Of a DNA stretch of 64,000 nucleotides, positions 56,138 to 64,000 are shown in pieces. Positions within the stretch are counted from its first letter, which is position 1. Each line of letters opens with the position of its first letter. The position numbers and the translations under genes were made by a program. Source of the DNA: Chlamydia trachomatis (lineage in GTDB: Bacteria; Chlamydiota; Chlamydiia; Chlamydiales; Rhabdochlamydiaceae); assembly GCA_945875745.1 (NCBI GenBank), contig CAMCLJ010000001.1, positions 1 to 64,000 of the forward strand, in the 5' to 3' direction. A model generated the notes under the pieces. That model was not told the DNA's origin and ran no database searches. It saw only the letters and a list, made by a program, of their open reading frames with translations.

Positions 56138-57233
56138 TCACACCAATTTGTTTGACCCCTTTAGTCACAAGATCAAAACCAATTAAAGTGGGAAGAATTT
56201 GCTCAACAAAACGATTCCATTCGGTCAGTGGTTTTGCAGCCACATAAACAATATCACCAGGGATCAGTAGCATACTATCGTTAGGCAAACGGATCACATG
56301 CTGCCAATTTAAAGAATAAATCTTGGGATGCAGAACATTGCCTCTTATGATCTGTATATAGGATTTATCCCCGCTAGGAGGGATTCCTCCTGCTTCAGCT
56401 AAAGCTTTTCGCAGCGTCATAAAACCACTTGGGACGTCAATAACCCTCTCTTTACCAACCTCACCAAGGACCATAATGCTCGAATCGGAAGAATCAGCAA
56501 TATAAACTTTATCTCCACCCCTCATTACAATATTCTGCGACATATCCCCATTTTTCATGAGCTTGTATAGATCAACCGGTACCATTTCGTTTTCTCTAAT
56601 AACATAGCTTTTAAAAAAATTAGCTGATGGGGCTACCCGAGCAAGAGCTAGGGTTTCGAATAACCGGATCCTACCGTCAACGACCACAGATGGTGTAGAC
56701 ACAAGGCCAGCTAACTCGACTTTTCTTTCGATCCGGTCTTTAAAAGACAAAAAGACTTGGACATCTTTTATATGGGTTTGATATTCATGCTGAAGCCTGA
56801 TCCTTGCCTGTTCAAGAGTCAGCCCTTGAATTTCAATAGGATCAAGATCTGGTAAAATAACCATCCCCTGAGTCACTGGAAAACCCATACTAGAATTTAA
56901 GTGAGCAAATGCAGCCGTAAGATCTGTTCTTGTTGGATGGAGTATAGTGATTTGTAGCAAATCTCCTTCATGAATAATATCAGTATAAGGCTCTAAAAAA
57001 TCTTCTGTAAGTTCACCTGCGACAGTCCCCTGCATTTCAAGGATAGAAAATTTACCCTGCCTTATTTTATACGAATCCATCACGAACTCATCGGCCCCGA
57101 GGACATCCGACCCTCTATAAGGGGGGTTCGAACAGCTATAGGATAAAAGACATAAAACTAGAAGAAAGAAGAATCGATAAAACAGGGTTTTACGATGGAA
57201 TAAATGTAAAAACATGCTAGAATCTGTATGCAT
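56127..57233 (-). CDS. Polysaccharide export outer-membrane lipoprotein (Wza-like)
   Basis: 368 residues from the ATG chosen to avoid overlap with the divergent gene; starts 22 codons earlier or six codons later (MFLHLFHRK) are possible. Lipoprotein signal RFFFLLVLCLLSYSC. The polysaccharide export domain starts near IHEGDLLQITILHPTRTDL, followed by SLBB-type repeats (QGLTLEQARIRLQHEYQ, KVELAGLVSTPSVVVDGRIR, VLGEVGKERVIDVPSG) and a C-terminal segment. It would form the outer-membrane channel for a surface glycan with its Wzc partner. Confidence 0.85.
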   Translation of the reverse strand: MHTDSSMFLHLFHRKTLFYRFFFLLVLCLLSYSCSNPPYRGSDVLGADEFVMDSYKIRQGKFSILEMQGTVAGELTEDFLEPYTDIIHEGDLLQITILHPTRTDLTAAFAHLNSSMGFPVTQGMVILPDLDPIEIQGLTLEQARIRLQHEYQTHIKDVQVFLSFKDRIERKVELAGLVSTPSVVVDGRIRLFETLALARVAPSANFFKSYVIRENEMVPVDLYKLMKNGDMSQNIVMRGGDKVYIADSSDSSIMVLGEVGKERVIDVPSGFMTLRKALAEAGGIPPSGDKSYIQIIRGNVLHPKIYSLNWQHVIRLPNDSMLLIPGDIVYVAAKPLTEWNRFVEQILPTLIGFDLVTKGVKQIGVNVP

Positions 57234-57268
57234 AAATATCAAGCCAACACAACCAAAGTACAATCGGA

Positions 57269-58261
57269 ATGGATCATACGCTGCAAAACTCTTTTTCATC
57301 GAGAAAGAAAATTTTTATTACCGGAATTGCCGGCTTTATTGGGTTTCACCTGGCACGTTATCTAAAATCAAAAGGTGACATAGTTCTTGGTTGTGATAAT
57401 TTTAACGATTATTACGATCCTAAATTGAAATACGATCGGTCTCAAATTTTAAAAAATGAAGGGATAGAGGTCCACACAGCGGATATTCGAGATAAAGATG
57501 CTATCGAATCTCTATTTCAAGGAGCTGGAATCACCCACATTGTTCATCTGGCAGCACAAGCAGGAGTCCGTTATTGTATTACACACCCTCAAGCCTATGT
57601 CCAGAGCAACCTCGATGGGTTTGTTCAGGTATTAGAGGTCTGCCGTAAATTCGGATCTATCCCCTTTATCTATGCTTCTTCCTCATCGGTATATGGGATG
57701 AATAAAAAAATCCCGTTTGCTGAAAACGATCCGACCGATGCTCCTTCTAACTTTTACGGTGCTACAAAAAAAAGCAATGAACTGATTGCACGATCCTACC
57801 ATCACCTCTATCATATCCCTGTAACAGGCCTGCGTTTTTTTACAGTATACGGCCCTTGGGGCAGGCCCGATATGGCGTATTTTTCATTTACAAAAGCGGT
57901 CCTTGATGACACACCTATCCCATTATTTGCAGAAGGGAAAATGCAAAGAGATTTCACCTATATCGATGATATTATCAGAGGATCCTATGCAGCAATCAAT
58001 CTAGCGGCTAAGGATGAAATTTTTAATCTCGGACATAACAATCCACATTCAGTGAACGAATTAGTTTCTCAAATAGAATTATCAGCAAATAAAAAAGCCA
58101 TTATCCAACATTTTCCTATGCAACCAGGAGAAGTTCCGATCACCTATGCAGATATTACGAAAGGGCAAAATATGCTCGGCTTCAAACCTGAAACCCCTCT
58201 ATCTGAAGGCATTTCTAAATTTGTTCAATGGTATAAAGAGTATTACAACTGCAAAACATAA
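57269..58261 (+). CDS. UDP-glucuronate 4-epimerase-like NAD epimerase
   Basis: 330 residues, extended SDR. NAD motif FITGIAGFIGFHLARYL, then CDNFNDYYDPKLKYDR, the sequence hallmark of UDP-glucuronate 4-epimerases (CapI/WbpP-like). HLAAQAGVRY, YASSSSVYG, YGATK at 163-167 and FTVYGPWGRPDMA support this. Supplies UDP-galacturonate or a related sugar for surface glycan. Divergent from the Wza-like gene, with 35 bases between the chosen starts. Confidence 0.88.
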   Translation: MDHTLQNSFSSRKKIFITGIAGFIGFHLARYLKSKGDIVLGCDNFNDYYDPKLKYDRSQILKNEGIEVHTADIRDKDAIESLFQGAGITHIVHLAAQAGVRYCITHPQAYVQSNLDGFVQVLEVCRKFGSIPFIYASSSSVYGMNKKIPFAENDPTDAPSNFYGATKKSNELIARSYHHLYHIPVTGLRFFTVYGPWGRPDMAYFSFTKAVLDDTPIPLFAEGKMQRDFTYIDDIIRGSYAAINLAAKDEIFNLGHNNPHSVNELVSQIELSANKKAIIQHFPMQPGEVPITYADITKGQNMLGFKPETPLSEGISKFVQWYKEYYNCKT

Positions 58262-58336
58262 ATAAAATCAGTGTTGCATTTTGTAAGGAAAGGGGTTAAA
58301 TAAAAAAATAATTCTTATTTAAAATGGCAGACAACA

Positions 58337-58843
58337 TTGAACAACAGCCTTCTTAAAATTCTATTTATTCTGTTATTAACGACTGGCTTGTCTCAGGCAA
58401 GCACTCTAAAAAATACTACATTTGACAACCCCGATTTAATCACGGTGAGTGGAGGGGTGTTTGATATTATAAAAAACCCATATACCGCAATCTTGCAAAT
58501 CGAATACAAGTCCACCCTGACTAACTATAAAAAAGCACGGCCTATTATAGGCTTATTTACCACCCATCACGGCAGTACATATTTGTTTGGGGGAATCGGT
58601 TACGATCTGTTTTTTGGGCCGCATATAGTGTTAACTCCAAGTCTTTGCCCAGGACTTTATTACGCAGGTGGAGGAAAAAAACTACACTTTCCACTAGAGA
58701 TCCGTTCATGCGGAGAATTAAGTTATGTCCTTAAAAATAAAAGTAGAATAGGAGCGCAATTCTATCATATTTCGAATGCCTCTCTTGGGGGGAAAAACCC
58801 AGGTGTCGAAGCGTTACTCCTGAGCTATTCAATCCCTCTCTAA
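58337..58843 (+). CDS. Lipid A 3-O-deacylase, PagL-like
   Basis: 168 residues, TTG start in front of a signal peptide (LLKILFILLLTTGLSQAS). Outer-membrane barrel of PagL size. FYHISNASLGGKNPGVEALL near the end carries His144, Ser146 and Glu158; the spacing His-x-Ser and His to Glu of 14 residues equals that of the Pseudomonas PagL triad. It would remove an acyl chain from lipid A and soften host recognition. The C terminus ends YSIPL. Confidence 0.8.
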   Translation: MNNSLLKILFILLLTTGLSQASTLKNTTFDNPDLITVSGGVFDIIKNPYTAILQIEYKSTLTNYKKARPIIGLFTTHHGSTYLFGGIGYDLFFGPHIVLTPSLCPGLYYAGGGKKLHFPLEIRSCGELSYVLKNKSRIGAQFYHISNASLGGKNPGVEALLLSYSIPL

Positions 58844-60340
58844 TAGGGCCTTAAATGCATCGGGTAGGTGCTCTATAATATTGGATGCTACAATAGAGTA
58901 AGAGGTCTGAGCTTTGGCTGCGGCCTCTCCCGCCTTTGCATGAAGATAGACACCAAGAACGGCAGACTCTAAACTTGGGACCTTTTGTGATAATAAAGCA
59001 GCAATAATTCCAGTAAGCACATCTCCACTACCAGCAGTAGCCATTCCGGGATCTCCAAAAGGGATAATTACCGGGATCTCTGAAAAAGAAAAGACAACTG
59101 TGGGAGCCCCCTTAACAACTAATACTGTACCCCTCTTCTTTGCATATGAGATACATTCAGCCCACCACTTTGTGTCATAACCTGCAGGTTTTTCTATTCC
59201 AATTAATTTTCGCATTTCCCCTTGATGTGGCGTAAGCACCGCATGGGATGGCAAGGTCCATTCCGGGTGCTCGGATAAAAAAAATAGAGCATCAGCATCG
59301 ATGACACAAGGAAGAGTCATCTCCCTAAGAAGGGTCCCAACCCTTTCCTCAGCCTGTCTGCAGCGACCAATACCCGGACCAATTAAAAAGGAAGAGGCTC
59401 GATTAAGCTCATGACGAATGCTTTCTAAATTAAATGACTGCTTAATCACCTCAAAAGCGCCAAAGCAAGCTTCAGCCCCGATATCAGAATATAAGCGTAC
59501 AATACCCGCTCCAGCGTGTAAAGCAGCCATACAAGATAGCATAGCAGCACCTAGCATAGACTGTGAGCCCGCAAAGGCTAGGACATAACCCGCTTCATAT
59601 TTATGACGAGTTTTTTTAATCGGTGGCAATAAACACACCATCGCCTCTTCTGAGACTAAAAGAGCTGAGGCTTGGGCCTGAACAATAACCTGGTGAGGCA
59701 TTCCAAAACCGATCTGAATATATTTACCGACAACTTCCCAACCTTTCTCTATAAAAAAGCCCAGCTTAGGCAGCTCTAAAAATAAAGTATAATCAGCTTT
59801 TACAGCTTCTGCTTGGATACATCCAGAACTGCCGCATAAGCCCGAAGGAATATCAACTGCAAAGACAAGAGCTGAGCTGCGATTAATCTTTTGTATAGCC
59901 TCTAATAAAATACCGTGAGGCTTTCCATTAAATCCAGTACCCACCATTCCATCTAAAATGATCGTACCACGACAGAGCTCATCATCATGTAAATCTACAA
60001 GTAATCGAACAACGCCACCGCTGTCAGCATACCTTTTCCACTGCTTTTGGCAAAGTATGGAGCATTCTTTGATCTGATATAAGGCAATCACATGAACAAT
60101 GATACCTGCAGCTTGAAGATAAAAAGCCGCAGTAAAGGCATCTCCCCCATTATTACCCTTTCCCGTAAAAACAAAACAATGAGGAGGATTGGGGTGGGTA
60201 TTTATAGAATTGAAAATGGCAGCAGCTATACCTTTGCCTGCATTTTCCATAAAGTCTGCTTCTTGAGAACCAGATCCTATTGCGATTTTTTCAACACGGC
60301 TCATTTCATCAGAGGTTACAACCTTGATCAAGCCATTCAT
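58829..60340 (-). CDS. nnrD: Bifunctional NAD(P)HX epimerase/dehydratase (NnrE-NnrD)
   Basis: 503 residues. The N-terminal YjeF domain (VFTGKGNNGGDAFTAAFYLQ) epimerises damaged NAD(P)HX, and the C-terminal ADP/ATP-dependent dehydratase (HKYEAGYVLAFAGS, LTPHQGEM, VVKGAPTVV, ATAGSGDVLTGIIAALL) restores NAD(P)H. Normal length for the fused form. Overlaps gpsA by four bases and the PagL-like gene end by 15. Confidence 0.93.
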   Translation of the reverse strand: MNGLIKVVTSDEMSRVEKIAIGSGSQEADFMENAGKGIAAAIFNSINTHPNPPHCFVFTGKGNNGGDAFTAAFYLQAAGIIVHVIALYQIKECSILCQKQWKRYADSGGVVRLLVDLHDDELCRGTIILDGMVGTGFNGKPHGILLEAIQKINRSSALVFAVDIPSGLCGSSGCIQAEAVKADYTLFLELPKLGFFIEKGWEVVGKYIQIGFGMPHQVIVQAQASALLVSEEAMVCLLPPIKKTRHKYEAGYVLAFAGSQSMLGAAMLSCMAALHAGAGIVRLYSDIGAEACFGAFEVIKQSFNLESIRHELNRASSFLIGPGIGRCRQAEERVGTLLREMTLPCVIDADALFFLSEHPEWTLPSHAVLTPHQGEMRKLIGIEKPAGYDTKWWAECISYAKKRGTVLVVKGAPTVVFSFSEIPVIIPFGDPGMATAGSGDVLTGIIAALLSQKVPSLESAVLGVYLHAKAGEAAAKAQTSYSIVASNIIEHLPDAFKALLERD

Positions 60341-61338
60341 AAATGCTCTTCTTTAATCGCTCTTTGCAATAAAGCTTTCACAGCCTCATGGGGATTAAGA
60401 TTATCATAAATAATGGCGTATACCGCTTCAGTAATAGGCAAAGGGATATGAGCCTTTTCACCTAACTGTAAAGCAGAAATACAGGTGTATGCTCCCTCCA
60501 CCACCATACCGATCTGCTCTCGGGCTTGCTCGGGAGTGAGCCCTTCCGCTATCAAAAATCCAAACATATAATTGCGACTTAACTTAGATAAACAAGTAAC
60601 TGCTAGGTCACCGAGTCCTGAAAGCCCATTTAATGTTTCTTGTTTGCATCCTTTAACTACCGAGAGCTTACGGATTTCATGAAGACCCCGTGTCATTAAA
60701 GCGGCTTTTGTGTTATCACCAAAACCTAAACCATCTGAGATTCCACAGGCGATTGCAATAATATTTTTCATAGCACCACCGAAGGCAACACCTCTCAGAT
60801 CGGCATTAGGATAAACCCTAAAGTGGGAAGTATTAAATGTCTCACAAATGAAGTGGATCAATTCTGGATTATAAGAAGAACAAACAACAGATGTCGGAAG
60901 TTTTTGGATGACCTCTTCAGCATGACTTGGGCCGCTTAGGCATCCGATTTTATTGCGATACATCTCTCCTAAAACATCGATCACGACTTCAGGTAGCAAG
61001 AGTCCAGTATCCTGCTCGATTCCTTTTGAAGTGATAATAATTGGAACATTAGCCGGAATTCCGAGGGCTTGCAATTGCTTAAACACAGGACGAACCCCTC
61101 TCGATGTCACTGATTCTACAATAAGTTCGGCACCTCTTATAGCCTCTGATAAATCGCTTGTAACTTTTACGTTATCACTGGCTATAAAATGAGGTAGTTT
61201 CGGATGATGCCTGTCTTGATTAAGCTTCTTTGCCATTTCAGGATCTACAGTCCAAAGTGTAACTGCATACCCCTTGGCACCGAGTAACGATGCTAAGCAA
61301 AAACCCCAGGTTCCAGCCCCTAAAAATCCTATACGCAT
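60337..61338 (-). CDS. gpsA: NAD(P)-dependent glycerol-3-phosphate dehydrogenase
   Basis: 333 residues. Makes glycerol-3-phosphate for phospholipids. IGFLGAGTWGFCLASLL at the N terminus, SKGIE, LSGPSHAEEV, GGAMKNIIAIACGISDGLGFG and GLSGLGDLAVTCLS are signatures. In Chlamydia gpsA (CT714) is next to a UDP-sugar pyrophosphorylase (CT715), as here. Confidence 0.97.
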   Translation of the reverse strand: MRIGFLGAGTWGFCLASLLGAKGYAVTLWTVDPEMAKKLNQDRHHPKLPHFIASDNVKVTSDLSEAIRGAELIVESVTSRGVRPVFKQLQALGIPANVPIIITSKGIEQDTGLLLPEVVIDVLGEMYRNKIGCLSGPSHAEEVIQKLPTSVVCSSYNPELIHFICETFNTSHFRVYPNADLRGVAFGGAMKNIIAIACGISDGLGFGDNTKAALMTRGLHEIRKLSVVKGCKQETLNGLSGLGDLAVTCLSKLSRNYMFGFLIAEGLTPEQAREQIGMVVEGAYTCISALQLGEKAHIPLPITEAVYAIIYDNLNPHEAVKALLQRAIKEEHL

Positions 61339-61388
61339 TTCATCACCTGTTATTTGTTATTTTCACATTAACACAGATGCCACCTGTT

Positions 61389-62735
61389 TTACAAGAGCCC
61401 TGGCTCTATATAAGCTTTTTCAGGCAATAAACGCCCCTTCCAATATTCTTTGATAGCTTCTGTCGGATACCAGAACTGACTTGCTAATTCAAAATCTTTG
61501 TTCGGTGCGGGAAGCCCCGATAGCTCCGAATAGATTTTTTTATATTTAATGAAAAGGTCACGCTGAACAGACTCCAGACTTTTATACCCTGACTGATTTT
61601 TTAAAGGGGAATAACAATCCTCTCGTAAATACTTTACCACAGCAATATCCTGAGCATATTCAAAAATATCAAAGATAAAACTTTCAAACTTCCAAACCTC
61701 TTTTTTGAAGGGGCGATGTGTTAGATCCAACACATTAACTGATTTGGAAGCTAGGTGCCAGGGCATCGCCTCGATTTGAGTCAGATGCTGTTGAACAAAA
61801 GATAATCTAAATGAGATTAATCCGACATTTGCTAAGAAAGCAACAGCATGAGAGGCTGCTAAATGAGTCTGATCTATATCAGAATACTCAAGGATTCGTA
61901 ATCCTTGAGGAAGTATTGCTACAACACCTACCGATTCACTAGGATCAGTTCTCTCTATGGCTTTGAATGCAATATCTACCTTTTTTTGTTCGTGAATTCC
62001 AATTAATCCAAAAGGATAAGGATCCGCCAGTGGGTTATCAATAGGGATGACATTGATGTACTCTACCCCCATATTACTCCATTTTTCTAGGACGCCGCAT
62101 CGATCCAAAGATAAAAAAGACCGTCCGTTTCCATTAGGCCCTTCTGCTAAGACACCTGGACTTTCTAGACACCATCCCCCATCTTTAGTTAAAAAAGGCA
62201 TATTGTCTTGGCAGACCAAAGTAATCTGTGATCGATCCAGCCCAAAAAAGCTATTTTCAAACAAATACAACTCGATATCTTGGATCGTTTTATCCGAAAC
62301 GATAATAGCTATTTGTAAAGGATAAGAGACATAATCTGATAAAACCTTCGTTTTTTCCATTGCCATCTGTAGCAATGTCTTGCCTATAATTGGAGATACA
62401 GGAACCAAAGCCTTAGGACGTACAGAACTTAGACGGGTACCTTGACCACCTGCCAATAGAACACAAGCTACCTTACCAAGAGCCACCTGCTTAAAACCAA
62501 TTATATCTGTCAGCTCTGATGGTTCTTCATACGCAGGGGGCATCGCTTCTTCGAGGCTTAAACGATTTTTATGAGCTAACCGCTCTCTTTGAATCGCAAG
62601 AGTTGCTGCCCCATATTTAGCTAACCGCTCGTAAAAAAAAGAGAGCTGCTTTTCATTAAGCAGCTCTATACCGAGAGCTAAATCATCTTGCTGCAACCCA
62701 TGTAATAAATCGATAACCCGTTGTTGAGTAATCAT
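61389..62735 (-). CDS. UDP-N-acetylhexosamine / UDP-glucose-type pyrophosphorylase (UAP family)
   Basis: 448 residues, homologue of chlamydial CT715. Nucleotide-binding CVLLAGGQGTRLSSVRPKAL at about 91-110, VEYINVIPIDNPLADP for the sugar-metal site and a C-terminal VLDLTHRPFKKEVWKFESFIFD. Makes a UDP-sugar from UTP and a sugar-1-phosphate; which sugar cannot be told by eye. Placed between gpsA and LPS-type glycosyltransferases. Confidence 0.88.
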   Translation of the reverse strand: MITQQRVIDLLHGLQQDDLALGIELLNEKQLSFFYERLAKYGAATLAIQRERLAHKNRLSLEEAMPPAYEEPSELTDIIGFKQVALGKVACVLLAGGQGTRLSSVRPKALVPVSPIIGKTLLQMAMEKTKVLSDYVSYPLQIAIIVSDKTIQDIELYLFENSFFGLDRSQITLVCQDNMPFLTKDGGWCLESPGVLAEGPNGNGRSFLSLDRCGVLEKWSNMGVEYINVIPIDNPLADPYPFGLIGIHEQKKVDIAFKAIERTDPSESVGVVAILPQGLRILEYSDIDQTHLAASHAVAFLANVGLISFRLSFVQQHLTQIEAMPWHLASKSVNVLDLTHRPFKKEVWKFESFIFDIFEYAQDIAVVKYLREDCYSPLKNQSGYKSLESVQRDLFIKYKKIYSELSGLPAPNKDFELASQFWYPTEAIKEYWKGRLLPEKAYIEPGLL

Positions 62736-63647
62736 TTAAGACCTCGATAGAGAAAGAGCAAATAGAACCTCTTGCACTGTAACGCCACTGAGATCCCCAT
62801 TTTTAGCGATCACAGGGGTATGAGTAAGGAAAGGATTCGGAGAATCTACACCCTGCTTTAAAACCCCTTGGGAAGGATCTGCCCATAACGAAACAATGTG
62901 GATCTTAAAGGGGCAATCTAAATAATAAGTGATCGAAAGAATACCTGAGTCTGGCAGAAGCAAATGGCTACAACGATTTTTTATAACACTGATCATCTGT
63001 TTCAAAGAAGTCCTTCCCCTTAAATCAATAACACCTTCGAATTCAACAGGGTCCTTGCTCAGCGAACCAAACACAATCACTTTTTTTCCGTATTCTCGGT
63101 AGACTTTTGCAAACACCTCTTCAAACTTTTCTCGGGGCCAATTCTTTTCATACCCATAAACCGTTTCAGAATGCAGATGTACCCCAAGATAATCTTGTGT
63201 TTTATCTAGATCAAAATCTAAACACCCCTCATCCCCAGAAGAATCCCAGTGTAGTTTAGGAGTAAGTACACCTAGTTGCCACCTAACCCAATAGGTTGGG
63301 TCCGGCGACTCTATCACAACATCCCAATCCTTTTTGACTTTTCCATATGTCCCTAAAGCAATATCAACATCTATAGGATCCTTGCGTCTCCAAAAGGGAA
63401 TAGATAAGACTTCTATTCCTCTAAGCATTTCAAATCCCTCTCGTAAATCATCCCTTGTAATCACGGTGACGTGTGCACTTGGAATAAACTCTTTAATCCT
63501 GAATATCAATGCGTACATTCCTAATGGGATATCTCCCAGACCACGGTTCCAAACAATTAAAAAAGAACACTTATCTGCACGAACAGATCTTCGAAGCAAA
63601 GTATCCAATGGATTGGGCAATAGTTTTCTTAGAATACCCTTTAACAT
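62736..63647 (-). CDS. GT9 family glycosyltransferase (heptosyltransferase-like)
   Basis: 303 residues. LIVWNRGLGDIPLGMYAL near the N terminus matches the GDxxL loop of GT9 enzymes, and LLPDSGILSITYYLDCP near 230-250 matches the nucleotide-sugar region, although the usual NDTGPMHLAAALG is much changed. Likely adds a heptose or another sugar in LPS core synthesis. The following gene upstream is a second GT9 member with which it overlaps by seven bases. Confidence 0.78.
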   Translation of the reverse strand: MLKGILRKLLPNPLDTLLRRSVRADKCSFLIVWNRGLGDIPLGMYALIFRIKEFIPSAHVTVITRDDLREGFEMLRGIEVLSIPFWRRKDPIDVDIALGTYGKVKKDWDVVIESPDPTYWVRWQLGVLTPKLHWDSSGDEGCLDFDLDKTQDYLGVHLHSETVYGYEKNWPREKFEEVFAKVYREYGKKVIVFGSLSKDPVEFEGVIDLRGRTSLKQMISVIKNRCSHLLLPDSGILSITYYLDCPFKIHIVSLWADPSQGVLKQGVDSPNPFLTHTPVIAKNGDLSGVTVQEVLFALSLSRS

Positions 63648-64000
63648 GACTTGCTAATGGGGAGTATAGGATGTTTCTGCTTTTTGTTATGGAGAACATT
63701 AATCAATTCTTGATACACCTCATCTGTCTCTATTTTCTTCATGCAACGAAAATCAATAGGACATGTTCTCTGATAGCAGGGGGAACACTCCACCGATTTT
63801 TGAATTACCACACCAGAACAAAAAGGGCCTGTTACTTCTTTGCTTGTCGATCCAAATAAAGCCACAATCGGAACACTAAGTGCCGCTGCAATATGCATAG
63901 GCCCGCTGTCATTTGTAAGTAAAACATCACAACATGTGAGCAAGGAACCCAGCTCCCTTAAAGACGTTAATCCTGCTAAATTAACAACACGAGGAGAAAG
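63641..64000 (-). CDS. Lipopolysaccharide heptosyltransferase (WaaF-like), 5' part outside window
   Basis: C-terminal 119 residues; open to the right edge with no start in the window (a TTG at 63943 is not the true start). LLTNDSGPMHIAAALSVPIVALFGSTSKEVTGPF and CSPCYQRTCPIDFRCMKKI-type ends are characteristic of heptosyltransferase II. Heptose transfer implies a core beyond the bare KDO of Chlamydiaceae. Confidence 0.85.
   Translation of the reverse strand, partial: LSPRVVNLAGLTSLRELGSLLTCCDVLLTNDSGPMHIAAALSVPIVALFGSTSKEVTGPFCSGVVIQKSVECSPCYQRTCPIDFRCMKKIETDEVYQELINVLHNKKQKHPILPISKSC

Noticed and set aside
57234-57299. Upstream start of the Wza-like gene overlapping the epimerase
   Set aside because: It would put 22 extra residues before the lipoprotein signal and overlap the divergent gene; the later ATG is preferred.

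Overview
The window comes from a member of the phylum Chlamydiota, most likely an environmental (non-Chlamydiaceae) lineage. Four things point there: a type III secretion block in the chlamydial order sctJ, CT560-like gene, sctL, sctR, sctS, sctT; three tandem MOMP-like porins; a sufBCDS cluster; and the chlamydial grouping mcsA-mcsB next to frr-pyrH-tsf-rpsB and a very long PBP2. The bases look AT-rich. Family or genus cannot be fixed from the sequence alone.

Layout. 1-8.3 kb (minus strand): a two-partner secretion locus. A large haemagglutinin-like exoprotein, cut by the left edge, carries about 714-bp in-phase tandem repeats. Its ShlB/FhaC-type transporter has a run of 12 G in frame, a candidate phase switch. 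Between them lie 2.7 kb of decayed DNA with an IS481-like transposase remnant. 8.3-13 kb: a second transposase remnant and three glycosyltransferases with N-terminal membrane or signal segments. 13.8-18.2 kb: type III export genes. 18.3-21.8 kb: three MOMP-like porins ending in a strong terminator. 21.9-26.6 kb: sufS, sufD, sufC and sufB on the minus strand with a small inverted repeat at the promoter. 27-31.3 kb: a chlamydial-type hypothetical, then kdsB with dTDP-rhamnose genes rfbB, rfbD and rfbC. 31.5-41.8 kb: transport and metabolism (TyrP-type permease, outer-membrane protein, exported thioredoxin reductase-thioredoxin fusion, S9 peptidase, YfiH, a pair of small exported paralogues, MFS carrier, sulfotransferase-like protein). 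42-45 kb: mcsA, a degenerate mcsB and an IspD-SDR fusion. 45-48.4 kb (minus): tRNA-Gly, rpsB, tsf, pyrH, frr, tRNA-Glu, tRNA-Lys and a terminator. 48.4-53.2 kb: a long perfect hairpin next to a broken FkbM methyltransferase gene, then pbp2. 53.2-64 kb: Wzc-like and Wza-like export proteins, a UDP-glucuronate-4-epimerase-like gene, a PagL-like lipid A deacylase, nnrE/D, gpsA, a UDP-sugar pyrophosphorylase and two GT9 heptosyltransferase-like genes.

The theme is the cell envelope. dTDP-rhamnose genes, a possible CDP-ribitol enzyme, a UDP-glucuronate epimerase, Wza/Wzc-like proteins, several glycosyltransferases, an FkbM remnant and a PagL-like deacylase together suggest a surface polysaccharide and modified LPS. 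This would be unusual for chlamydiae and is an inference from gene content. Gene families were assigned from motifs read by eye, not from database searches.
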